NCBI GenBank assembly: GCA_937922955.1
Contig: CALAKO010000106.1
Coordinates: forward strand, 1 to 6,284
DNA length: 6,284 bases
From: an uncultured Peptococcaceae bacterium
Lineage (GTDB): Bacteria; Bacillota; Peptococcia; Peptococcales; Peptococcaceae
Direction: 5' to 3'
Part shown: one piece after another, positions 1 through 6,113 of the stretch
Layout of the letters: each line of letters begins with the position of its first letter
Position numbering within the stretch: the stretch's first letter is position 1
The notes under the pieces: model-generated
Database searches by the model: none
The model's input: only the letters and a program-made list of their open reading frames with translations
Told to the model about the DNA's origin: nothing
Translations under genes and position numbers: made by a program

Positions 1-41
1 AATCTGCGGTAAAAAATCATGGATTTATGGCTTGACTTTTA

Positions 42-863
42 TTAGCAGGTCTTTCCTGTTGCTGCCGTTCCTAAAAGATCGTTCTGGAAGATTGCAATCT
101 CTTTAAAATAAGCGGTATTTAATTTCGAATCGACAACAATCTTTTCTCTTTGAATTAAGAGAATAATCGTTGAACCACCAAAAGCAAAATAGCCCTTTTC
201 TTGGGAGCAAATTACTTCATTTTGATGAGAATGGTTGCATATTTTTCCAACCATCAAGGCGCCCACTTCCATCTGTATGACATCACCATAGACTGGAGAA
301 TGAATGATCTGATAGGTACGGCTATTTTCTGCATACACTGCACGATCTTCATAAACGATTGGTCGAACACAGTGTAACTGACCTCGTATTTTTCTTAAAG
401 CAGAAGGTGCACCACTGCATGCATAATTATATCTATGGTAATGCTGTGGCGTTAAACGAAACACAAAACAAAATCCATTGGCATATCTTTCAGCCAACAT
501 GGGATCTCGAAGCAGTTGGTTCAAGTCGTATTGTACATGCTTGATTTTAAACGTTGTATCCGCTTCAATATTATAAATTCGAAGCAGTCCATCACAGGGT
601 GATAATAATTGATCGGCGCTACATCGTTGTGAAAGAGTACGTTTTCTGGTGAAAAAATCGTTAAAGGAAACATACGGCCCATCGTGATAAGGCTGCATAT
701 CGATGTTGTGTTTTTTGATAAATAACGGCACCAACCACGCAGATGCCCGGGTGTCAAGATATTTACCTGCCCATTTTGAAAATCCCGGGCGTGTTAGTAC
801 TTTTAGACAAAAACGGCCAATTACAGTTTGATATAAAAACTTTACAGGTAAACTGTCTTTCAT
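42..863 (-). CDS. psd: Phosphatidylserine decarboxylase proenzyme (class II, Clostridium type)
   Basis: Decarboxylates phosphatidylserine to phosphatidylethanolamine at the cytoplasmic membrane face, the last step of PE synthesis. The 273-residue product has the family landmarks in order: FNDFFTRK (67-74), SPCDG with the likely catalytic Asp at 91, LTPQHYHRY with the conserved His at 143, and FGGST (228-232). By family knowledge the proenzyme cleaves itself between Gly230 and Ser231, and Ser231 becomes the pyruvoyl cofactor; this would give a beta chain of about 230 residues and an alpha chain of 43. The ATG immediately follows the pssA stop (TAAATG), with a GGGGTTGA-like ribosome site inside the end of pssA, so translation is probably coupled. 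It lacks the longer amino end of E. coli Psd but matches the shorter Firmicutes type. The reading frame is intact with all key residues, so it should be active. Confidence 0.95.
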   Translation of the reverse strand: MKDSLPVKFLYQTVIGRFCLKVLTRPGFSKWAGKYLDTRASAWLVPLFIKKHNIDMQPYHDGPYVSFNDFFTRKRTLSQRCSADQLLSPCDGLLRIYNIEADTTFKIKHVQYDLNQLLRDPMLAERYANGFCFVFRLTPQHYHRYNYACSGAPSALRKIRGQLHCVRPIVYEDRAVYAENSRTYQIIHSPVYGDVIQMEVGALMVGKICNHSHQNEVICSQEKGYFAFGGSTIILLIQREKIVVDSKLNTAYFKEIAIFQNDLLGTAATGKTC

Positions 864-1511
864 TTAGATGTTCAACCCCACACTCATTAACAAAATAACA
901 AATTCTGCGATTCCCGTAAAGACCAAAGCAATTTTTCCGGCAAAATAAGGTTTTTTGACATGAATTGGCAATACAAATGCGACTGCAGTCATTGCTAAAA
1001 TATAAACCGGAGCAAATTGTTCTTTGCCTGGTAAATGTCCGCTTAAAACAAACGATAATGGCAATATCAAAGCGGCAGAAGTCACTGGAAGTCCAACATA
1101 ATAGGTACGCTTTTCGGTTGTATCGCTCTGACGCTCTTCTTCTTGAACGTTATAATAAGCCAAACGAATTAAACCACATAACACATACAACGCGCCAACG
1201 ACCATGGCGATTTTGTGCTGACCACTGATCTGATAAATAAATAGTGCAGGCATAACACAGAAACAGATCAAATCGCACAATGAGTCAATTTGTATTCCAA
1301 ATCGTTTTTCACTTGATGTTCGTTCTCTTGTAGCGGCAATCATGCCATCGAACATATCACATAAACCAGCTACCATAAGACAGATCAATGCCATTTGAAA
1401 ATTCTTTTCTATTACTTGTACGACTCCATACAAGCCGAATAATAAGCCAATATACGTAAGTACCACCGTATAATTATAATAACCACACAATTTAAATTTA
1501 TTTTCGCTCAT
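864..1511 (-). CDS. pssA: CDP-diacylglycerol--serine O-phosphatidyltransferase (phosphatidylserine synthase)
   Basis: Condenses CDP-diacylglycerol with L-serine to give phosphatidylserine, the substrate of the psd product next door. The 215-residue integral membrane protein has the CDP-alcohol phosphatidyltransferase signature with four acidic residues: D52, D55-G56, A59, G72, D76 and D80. It also has RLAYYN (116-121) and YVGLPVTS (138-145), which resemble bacterial PssA rather than PgsA. Several hydrophobic segments span the rest. Start choice: the ATG at 1511 is preceded by GAAAGTGATGG and begins MSENKFKLCGYYNYT, which fits the family; upstream in-frame ATGs at 1541 (overlapping the previous stop as TAATG) and 1589 have no ribosome site. 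Oddity: in the usual DGxxAR motif the Arg position is Ala60 (DGMIAATR), with the next Arg at 62. Substrate choice between serine and another alcohol is inferred mainly from pairing with psd. Confidence 0.88.
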   Translation of the reverse strand: MSENKFKLCGYYNYTVVLTYIGLLFGLYGVVQVIEKNFQMALICLMVAGLCDMFDGMIAATRERTSSEKRFGIQIDSLCDLICFCVMPALFIYQISGQHKIAMVVGALYVLCGLIRLAYYNVQEEERQSDTTEKRTYYVGLPVTSAALILPLSFVLSGHLPGKEQFAPVYILAMTAVAFVLPIHVKKPYFAGKIALVFTGIAEFVILLMSVGLNI

Positions 1512-1518
1512 AATTTTA

Positions 1519-1529
1519 CCATCACTTTC
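1519..1529 (-). promoter_or_regulatory. Probable ribosome binding site of pssA (GAAAGTGATGG)
   Basis: Within the only gap of the operon longer than four bases, GAAAGTGATGG lies seven bases before the ATG at 1511 and partly matches the extended Shine-Dalgarno sequence GGAGGTGAT. The upstream alternative ATG at 1541 has no comparable site, so this element decides the start. Confidence 0.55.
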
Positions 1530-1540
1530 AAAATAAAACA

Positions 1541-2119
1541 TTAGGTTATAGCTGTTGCAAAGAAAATGCTGTACGCAAGAATACACCAAGGTTTACCAAT
1601 AACAATGATTGCTACAAATTGCCATGTACGCATTTTGGTAATTCCCGTGAAATAGCATAGAAAGTCATCCGGAAATAATGGTAGTAACATGGCTAAAAAC
1701 AACATGGTTGAATACGATTTACTTTTAGCAGCCCATGTAGACCAACGTTCATATCGTTGCCCATGAAATATTTTTTCAATCAGTCCTTGACCAAAAGCAC
1801 GCGCTAATAAAAATGCACAAATTGATCCTAACGAAATGCCAATATAATTACACCAAAATCCGCCTGCCCATCCAAATAACACTCCTCCCACGGCGCAGCC
1901 CAAAAAACCAGGAAGCACTGGCAAAACAACCTGCGCCGCTTGAATAAGTGTCAAAATCACCGGGCCTAAGATGCCAAAATGTTGAATGTATTCTCGTAAT
2001 GAGGAAACTGAATGAAATTGACCTTCATGATAAGCTTTCAACATAAAAAGACACAATAAAAGGCAAAATGCCAGAAGTAATGCACTAGATATCTTTTTAT
2101 AGTTATAGGTCTTTAACAT
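1541..2119 (-). CDS. TVP38/TMEM64-family (VTT domain, DedA superfamily) membrane protein, possible lipid flippase
   Basis: A 192-residue polytopic membrane protein. It has an amino-terminal membrane segment (about 11-28), then a VTT-type core: Q60AAQVVLPVLPG (re-entrant-like, Pro/Gly-rich), a Gly-rich stretch 78-87, LLARAFG (104-110) with the family Arg, LFPDDFLCYFTG (148-159) and IGKPW (174-178). DedA-superfamily relatives include proteins implicated in flipping undecaprenyl phosphate, and B. subtilis PetA, implicated in transbilayer distribution of PE. Sitting between the transfer genes and pssA-psd, it could move PE or a lipid carrier across the membrane; that is inference from context. 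Start choice: ATG at 2119 has GGGGTGA just upstream; an in-frame ATG at 2173 would add 18 very basic residues and overlap the previous gene by 50 bases, so it was not used. The carboxyl end, after YSIFFATAIT, seems somewhat short for the family. Confidence 0.85.
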   Translation of the reverse strand: MLKTYNYKKISSALLLAFCLLLCLFMLKAYHEGQFHSVSSLREYIQHFGILGPVILTLIQAAQVVLPVLPGFLGCAVGGVLFGWAGGFWCNYIGISLGSICAFLLARAFGQGLIEKIFHGQRYERWSTWAAKSKSYSTMLFLAMLLPLFPDDFLCYFTGITKMRTWQFVAIIVIGKPWCILAYSIFFATAIT

Positions 2120-2123
2120 GGTT

Positions 2124-2130
2124 TCACCCC
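2124..2130 (-). promoter_or_regulatory. Ribosome binding site of the VTT protein gene (GGGGTGA)
   Basis: The minus strand reads GGGGTGA, then AACC, then ATG at 2119. The TGA of this site is also the stop codon of the SGNH gene, so termination and re-initiation may be linked. The site supports the start at 2119 rather than 2173. The spacing of four bases is short but workable. Confidence 0.6.
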
Positions 2131-3128
2131 ACAGTAATTCGTTCTTTCTTTTCCATTTCTTTTTTCTTATCAATTAATTCGCGTCGGTATTGTTTTGCTT
2201 GGGTGTTCCAGAATTCATATTTTGCATCCTGTCGATGATCCGTAAATTGGTAAAGCTCCGACAGCTTTTTTCCGAAATATGTGGTCACCTTTTCTGCACC
2301 GCGTAAATTTAAATGATCCCCATTGTCCAAACTATCTTGTTTCCAGTTAATTTTTAAAGCATCAACTTGAAGATTTAAATCAATATAAGTCAGGTTTTTG
2401 TGTCTGGCAAATGTTTTCAGTGCATTATGTTTCTCAAAATTATAGTTTATTGGCGAAGGAGCACTTACCAGCATGAGGTCAATATGATGTTGCTGACATA
2501 ACTCGTGGATTTTATTTAGATACCATTTATTATTTTTTGAAATAGGTGATATTTTACCGGTTTTCTTCATGTATTCGCCACCGGTATACGGAGCAATCAA
2601 ATCCCTGAGAACAAATCCTTTATAGTCCAGCATTGCATATCTTTTTTTACTCAGATAGGTCTTCCACACATCATGATAGCCAATTGCCGGAAGATAATAA
2701 TTTCCCCATGTTGAAAAGGTATCACTAACACCAGAAAGACCTTTTCTCTCTCGAAAAATGGTATTTGTTTCCAACACAACAACCTTTGGATTCTGGGTTT
2801 TTAATGCTGTTTTTAGCATATAAAAGGCTTCTTGAATATTCTGTGCCGATTGTGTGCCCGAAAAAGATGCAATACCATGTTGGGACCAAAGCTGTATTGG
2901 AGAAAATGAACAGTAACTCAAGCTATCACCCAAGAAAAGTACATCCAACGTATTGGGAGATTCGTTTTCAAGCTCTACGATGGTTCTGCATCGATCAGGA
3001 AGTCGTTCTGGATGTTCGCGTACTTCTTGTATGATCCAAAACGAACCAGCAACCAGTATTCCAAGCAATATCAATCCACATAGAATAGAGCCCATAATTG
3101 GTTTGAAAAATCTTTTAAAATCCTGCAT
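2124..3128 (-). CDS. Membrane-anchored SGNH/GDSL-type protein, DltD/AlgJ-like role
   Basis: A 334-residue protein with a basic amino end (MQDFKRFFK), one membrane segment (about 11-33) and a large domain that should lie outside the membrane. The domain begins with LDVLFLGDSLSYCSFSP (61-77): GDS with the likely nucleophile Ser69. Further SGNH landmarks are G91 in the second block, VVVLETNT (116-123) in the third, and DNGDHLNLRGAE (268-279) with the likely catalytic His272. The acidic partner is Asp268 or Asp271. Such proteins work with MBOAT transferases: DltD with DltB for D-alanyl teichoic acid, AlgJ/AlgX with AlgI for alginate acetylation. It starts inside the MBOAT gene (14-base overlap) behind an AGGTGG site, so the two are probably made together and act as a pair. 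The last 40 residues are highly charged and Lys/Glu/Arg-rich. It is shorter than typical DltD (around 400 residues), so orthology to DltD is not claimed. Confidence 0.85.
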   Translation of the reverse strand: MQDFKRFFKPIMGSILCGLILLGILVAGSFWIIQEVREHPERLPDRCRTIVELENESPNTLDVLFLGDSLSYCSFSPIQLWSQHGIASFSGTQSAQNIQEAFYMLKTALKTQNPKVVVLETNTIFRERKGLSGVSDTFSTWGNYYLPAIGYHDVWKTYLSKKRYAMLDYKGFVLRDLIAPYTGGEYMKKTGKISPISKNNKWYLNKIHELCQQHHIDLMLVSAPSPINYNFEKHNALKTFARHKNLTYIDLNLQVDALKINWKQDSLDNGDHLNLRGAEKVTTYFGKKLSELYQFTDHRQDAKYEFWNTQAKQYRRELIDKKKEMEKKERITVG

Positions 3129-4704
3129 AAATCAAATCCACCTGTTGATAACCGTATCCGTACGCACCTAATATTATGATGCTCAAAGAAAGACAAAGGC
3201 ATAGTGCCCAAAATGCAGCATCAGGACATTTTTTTAATGTTGTCTCGGCAATTAAATGACGTTCTCGTAAATGGCCAATAATCGCAACAATTCCTACTCC
3301 AAAAACAATCGCTTGAAAATCGCCAACGTCCAGTCCAAGTTGGAAAACAGATCCATCCCAAAGTTTGTAGAATGCTGGATTTTGAAAAACTGAGACAATC
3401 ATTTCTAATGCACTTTTCATACCAGAAGCTCTGAAAATCAGTTCGCCAATAACGATGATTCCCCATGTTTTGACAACTTGAAGAGCGTGCCAAGGCAGCG
3501 CATCCTCATCGATATGAAGCAACAACAGCAGCTTCTCTCGCACTGGCTCAAATGCCGTTCCAGCCAACAAAATGACAAAATAATACAAGCCGAAAAAGAT
3601 ATAATTCCAACTTGCTCCATGCCAAATTCCGTTGATAAACCACACTGGGAACAAACTGATTGCGGTTACACCCAATCGAGTTACATACCTGTTCAAATGT
3701 TTTTTGCCAAATTTATTCCATTTTTTTACAAACTGTGATGTGGATACCGGATAAAAAACATATGTTTTCAGCCATATTCCAAGCGTGATGTGCCATCGAC
3801 GCCAAAACTCTGCAGCATTCTTTGAAGCAAATGGCTGCCTAAAGTTTTCAGGCAAAGTTATACCAAAAAGCTTTCCGCTTCCAAGCACAATGTCCATGCA
3901 GCCAGAAAATTCCATATAAAGCTGAATGGTATAGGCCACCGCTGCGAGAACAATGATCGCTCCGCTGTATTGATGGTGGTTATCAAATACATTTCCTACG
4001 AATGCATTCAAGCGGTCAGCGATCACAATCTTTTTAAACAGTCCCCATAAAATACGAATAATTCCTGCTCGGAGATTATCCCATCGAACGGACTCGCCTT
4101 TGAAGAGCTGATCGCTTGTTTGGTGATACATGCTAATAGGGCCCTCCATTAATTGTGGGAAAAAGGCAAGATATAACGCAAGCTTGCCCAAATGTTTTTG
4201 TACCGGAATCTTTTCCCAATACACATCAACGATGTAGCTGATCGCTTGTAAGGTATAGAAAGAAATGCCAATTGGTAATATGAGCTTTGCCGGTGAAAAA
4301 AGATCGTTCCACCCAAAGTGTTCCCATATCATATTCACATTCGTTAAAAAGAAATTTGAATACTTCAAATATCCGAGAACGGCCAAAAGTGATAGGATTC
4401 CTCCCACCAACACGCGGCGCTCTCGTTTTTTACAAAGTTTGCGCAGGGAGTTTTTTTCGTGCGATTCCGCCTGAGCCAGCATGCTGCGTCTTTCTTCTTG
4501 AAGCTGAAAAAGCCAGAGACCTATATAGTGAATGAATAACGTTGTCCCTATTAGAACAAGCACTAGTTTGCCGCTGAACGAATAGAAAAAAATGTAGCTG
4601 GCTGTTAATAATATCACCCAGCGTTTCTTGGGAGGTGTTAATTGATAGGCAATCAATACCAATGGCAAAAATATTAAAAGATAAAGCGGTGTATGGTATG
4701 CCAT
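3115..4704 (-). CDS. MBOAT-family membrane O-acyltransferase (DltB/AlgI-like)
   Basis: A 529-residue polytopic membrane protein that should transfer an acyl or aminoacyl group from a cytoplasmic thioester donor to an acceptor across the membrane. Family landmarks: LPIGISFYTLQAISY (143-157), FFPQLMEGPI (181-190), YMEFSGCMDI (263-272), LPENFRQPF (284-292), EFWRRWHITLGIWL (299-312) with conserved His305, and NGIWHGASWN (358-367) with the invariant catalytic-type His362. FRASG (424-428) matches the carboxyl region of AlgI-type members. A charged loop (about 67-98) follows the second or third membrane span. It is longer than DltB (around 400 residues) and nearer AlgI in size. The ATG at 4704 lies 3 bases after the ACP stop with no clear ribosome site, which suggests it depends on translation of the ACP gene. 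Position next to the ACP and SGNH genes points to ACP as the donor; acetyl transfer is the main alternative. Confidence 0.92.
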   Translation of the reverse strand: MAYHTPLYLLIFLPLVLIAYQLTPPKKRWVILLTASYIFFYSFSGKLVLVLIGTTLFIHYIGLWLFQLQEERRSMLAQAESHEKNSLRKLCKKRERRVLVGGILSLLAVLGYLKYSNFFLTNVNMIWEHFGWNDLFSPAKLILPIGISFYTLQAISYIVDVYWEKIPVQKHLGKLALYLAFFPQLMEGPISMYHQTSDQLFKGESVRWDNLRAGIIRILWGLFKKIVIADRLNAFVGNVFDNHHQYSGAIIVLAAVAYTIQLYMEFSGCMDIVLGSGKLFGITLPENFRQPFASKNAAEFWRRWHITLGIWLKTYVFYPVSTSQFVKKWNKFGKKHLNRYVTRLGVTAISLFPVWFINGIWHGASWNYIFFGLYYFVILLAGTAFEPVREKLLLLLHIDEDALPWHALQVVKTWGIIVIGELIFRASGMKSALEMIVSVFQNPAFYKLWDGSVFQLGLDVGDFQAIVFGVGIVAIIGHLRERHLIAETTLKKCPDAAFWALCLCLSLSIIILGAYGYGYQQVDLIYAGF

Positions 4705-4707
4705 ATC

Positions 4708-4935
4708 TTATTCGGTCTGAAGACGAGAAACCATTGCGTGCATGGCTGCTAACGAATTGAAATTCTCAGGAATCATTTCTCGGGCTTCAATTTGTATATC
4801 AAAAGTGCTTTCTAATTCTGCAATCAAACTAACAATGGCAAAAGAATCCAGGATTTGATTGCTAATTAATGATGTTTCATTTTGCCAATCGATACTATCA
4901 TCAAGCTCTGTTAATAAATTCATTAATTGTTCCAT
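4708..4935 (-). CDS. Acyl/aminoacyl carrier protein (DltC-like)
   Basis: A 75-residue acidic carrier protein. The motif NQILDSFAIVSLIAELE (26-42) contains Asp30-Ser31, the expected site for 4'-phosphopantetheine attachment, followed by the helix that partner enzymes recognise; IPENFNSLAAM (55-65) matches the third-helix region. By family knowledge it would be charged by the adenylation enzyme encoded two genes upstream and hand its thioester-bound group to the MBOAT protein. Start choice: the ATG at 4935 has a perfect AGGAGG seven bases upstream; an in-frame ATG at 4962 lies deeper in the decarboxylase gene and would place this AGGAGG inside the coding region. The start codon lies inside the end of the decarboxylase gene (13-base overlap). 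Size and DS motif fit DltC and the ACPs of ligase/PLP decarboxylase clusters better than a fatty-acid AcpP, because of the neighbours. Confidence 0.93.
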   Translation of the reverse strand: MEQLMNLLTELDDSIDWQNETSLISNQILDSFAIVSLIAELESTFDIQIEAREMIPENFNSLAAMHAMVSRLQTE

Positions 4936-6113
4936 GTTTTTTCCTCCTGACTCATGTTCCAAAAATATGTTGGCGTTTTTTTACGAACCATTTGCCATCC
5001 TTGCTCCTGGCAGTAGAGACAAATTGTCGGAAGCGGATGACTTAAGAATAGCGACATGCCCTCGGTCATTGTATAGGCACCAGCAGATTCAAATGCTAAA
5101 ACATCGTTTATAGATAGTGTATGTTTACATTTTTGCAGTAATATATCATTGGTTGTACAAAGTGCTCCGCATATGCACCATGTTTGAGAGCTTCGAGAAT
5201 GATTCGGGGATAGAACCTTAAAATTTGGTTGGAACATCCCTCGAATTTGCCCATCATACTGCAAATGATGCATGCCTCCATCAACAATGGCATAATTTGT
5301 ATCATTGGTTGTTTTAGTATCAAGAACACGTGTCAGATATGTGCCGCATGGTGCGGTAAAAGCACGCCCCATTTCTAATGTGACCGTTCCTTGCCATTTC
5401 ATACAGCCGATGGCGTGACATATTTTTTGCAAATCTTCCATTGTTTCATTATTTTTCCCTTGAAACAATGGAACAGCAAGACCTGGACCAAACTCCAAAA
5501 TTTCAAAGTGAAACCCAAATTGTTCCTTGTAACTCGAAAGAAAATGATCTAAATGGTCCAGTTCGTCTAAAGTTTTTTCGACACGTTTTTGCGTTCCAGA
5601 AAAGTAATGAAGTCCGCGGATATTAAGAAATGGCCATTGTTCACGACTTTCGATCAGCTGATGGATGGTTTGTTCATCCATACCAAATTGATTGCCACTG
5701 CTGAGCCTTAGCAATACATCTACAGATTGTTGATGCTCATTGCTCCACGTGCCAAGGGTAGCAAATTGCTGCGGAGATTCAACGCTTACAAGACAATGAC
5801 CGTTATAGTGATCAAGAATCTGAAAAATATCGGTCTTTTTCTTTAGAACACCAGATATTAGCATTTTATTGGTTGGAATTTTTTGAGTCCTACAGATTTC
5901 AAATTCACCAGGAGAACATACTTCTATGCGGTCAACCCATGCTGCCATTGGCTTCACGAGAAAAGGATTTGCTTTCATAGCAAAGCACAATCCTATCTTC
6001 TTTCCTGTAATCGTTCTGAATGCGTCAACTGTTTCTCTAAGCTGGTCGATATCAAAAATATACAGTGGCGTTTCGTATTGCACCAATGCATCTTCTATTA
6101 AATGATTATTCAT
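4923..6113 (-). CDS. PLP-dependent amino-acid decarboxylase, fold type III (LysA/ODC/BtrK-like)
   Basis: A 396-residue enzyme of the Orn/Lys/Arg/DAP decarboxylase group 2 family: an alanine-racemase-like barrel followed by a beta-sandwich domain. Visible residues: CFAMKANP (43-50) with PLP Schiff-base Lys47; GLHYFSGTQ (167-175) with His169; FGPGLAVP (208-215), a phosphate-binding loop in the place of GGG; LEMGRAFTAPCGTYL (246-260), a variant of the usual EPGR; CGALCTTNDIL (315-325) with likely catalytic Cys319 and Asp323; and ESAGAY (342-347). Lying between an adenylation enzyme and a carrier protein, it resembles BtrK (glutamyl-ACP decarboxylase of butirosin synthesis) and the exosortase-A-associated decarboxylases. 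It may therefore act on carrier-bound amino acid, or on a free diacid such as diaminopimelate whose product keeps one carboxylate. The ATG at 6113 overlaps the ligase stop (ATGA) and has AAAGGA seven bases upstream. The substrate is not determined. Confidence 0.9.
   Translation of the reverse strand: MNNHLIEDALVQYETPLYIFDIDQLRETVDAFRTITGKKIGLCFAMKANPFLVKPMAAWVDRIEVCSPGEFEICRTQKIPTNKMLISGVLKKKTDIFQILDHYNGHCLVSVESPQQFATLGTWSNEHQQSVDVLLRLSSGNQFGMDEQTIHQLIESREQWPFLNIRGLHYFSGTQKRVEKTLDELDHLDHFLSSYKEQFGFHFEILEFGPGLAVPLFQGKNNETMEDLQKICHAIGCMKWQGTVTLEMGRAFTAPCGTYLTRVLDTKTTNDTNYAIVDGGMHHLQYDGQIRGMFQPNFKVLSPNHSRSSQTWCICGALCTTNDILLQKCKHTLSINDVLAFESAGAYTMTEGMSLFLSHPLPTICLYCQEQGWQMVRKKTPTYFWNMSQEEKTWNN
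4943..4948 (-). promoter_or_regulatory. Ribosome binding site of the carrier protein gene (AGGAGG)
   Basis: The minus strand reads AGGAGG, then seven bases, then ATG at 4935. This is the strongest ribosome site in the window and it decides the ACP start over the upstream in-frame ATG at 4962. It lies inside the decarboxylase coding sequence. A strong site here suggests that the carrier is made in excess over its membrane partners. Confidence 0.85.

Noticed and set aside
11..26. Possible terminator after psd: AAATC-CAT-GATTT hairpin followed by a T run on the minus strand
   Set aside because: The stem has only five pairs, four of them A-T, with a three-base loop, so it is too weak to call. 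The window ends before a better terminator or another gene could be seen.
168..179. GGST instead of LGST at the Psd self-cleavage site
   Set aside because: GGST is a known variant in class II and Clostridium-type phosphatidylserine decarboxylases, so it is not a sign of inactivity.
1536..1580. Possible internal promoter before pssA (TATAAC with an upstream TTGCGT on the minus strand)
   Set aside because: The spacing between the two elements is about 22 bases, too long for a housekeeping promoter, and such A/T-rich matches are expected by chance.
1512..1589. Longer amino end for PssA from ATG 1589 or ATG 1541 (TAATG overlap with the VTT stop)
   Set aside because: Neither has a ribosome site. 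The family-like sequence begins at the ATG at 1511, which does have one.
2120..2173. Longer amino end for the VTT protein starting at the ATG at 2173
   Set aside because: It would overlap the SGNH gene by 50 bases, add 18 mostly basic residues unlike the family, and ignore the GGGGTGA site directly before the ATG at 2119.
3221..3738. Open frames of 60-90 codons on both strands inside the MBOAT gene, and similar ones elsewhere on the plus strand
   Set aside because: They lie wholly within well-supported genes, have no family-like sequence or ribosome sites, and are shadows of the coding strand.
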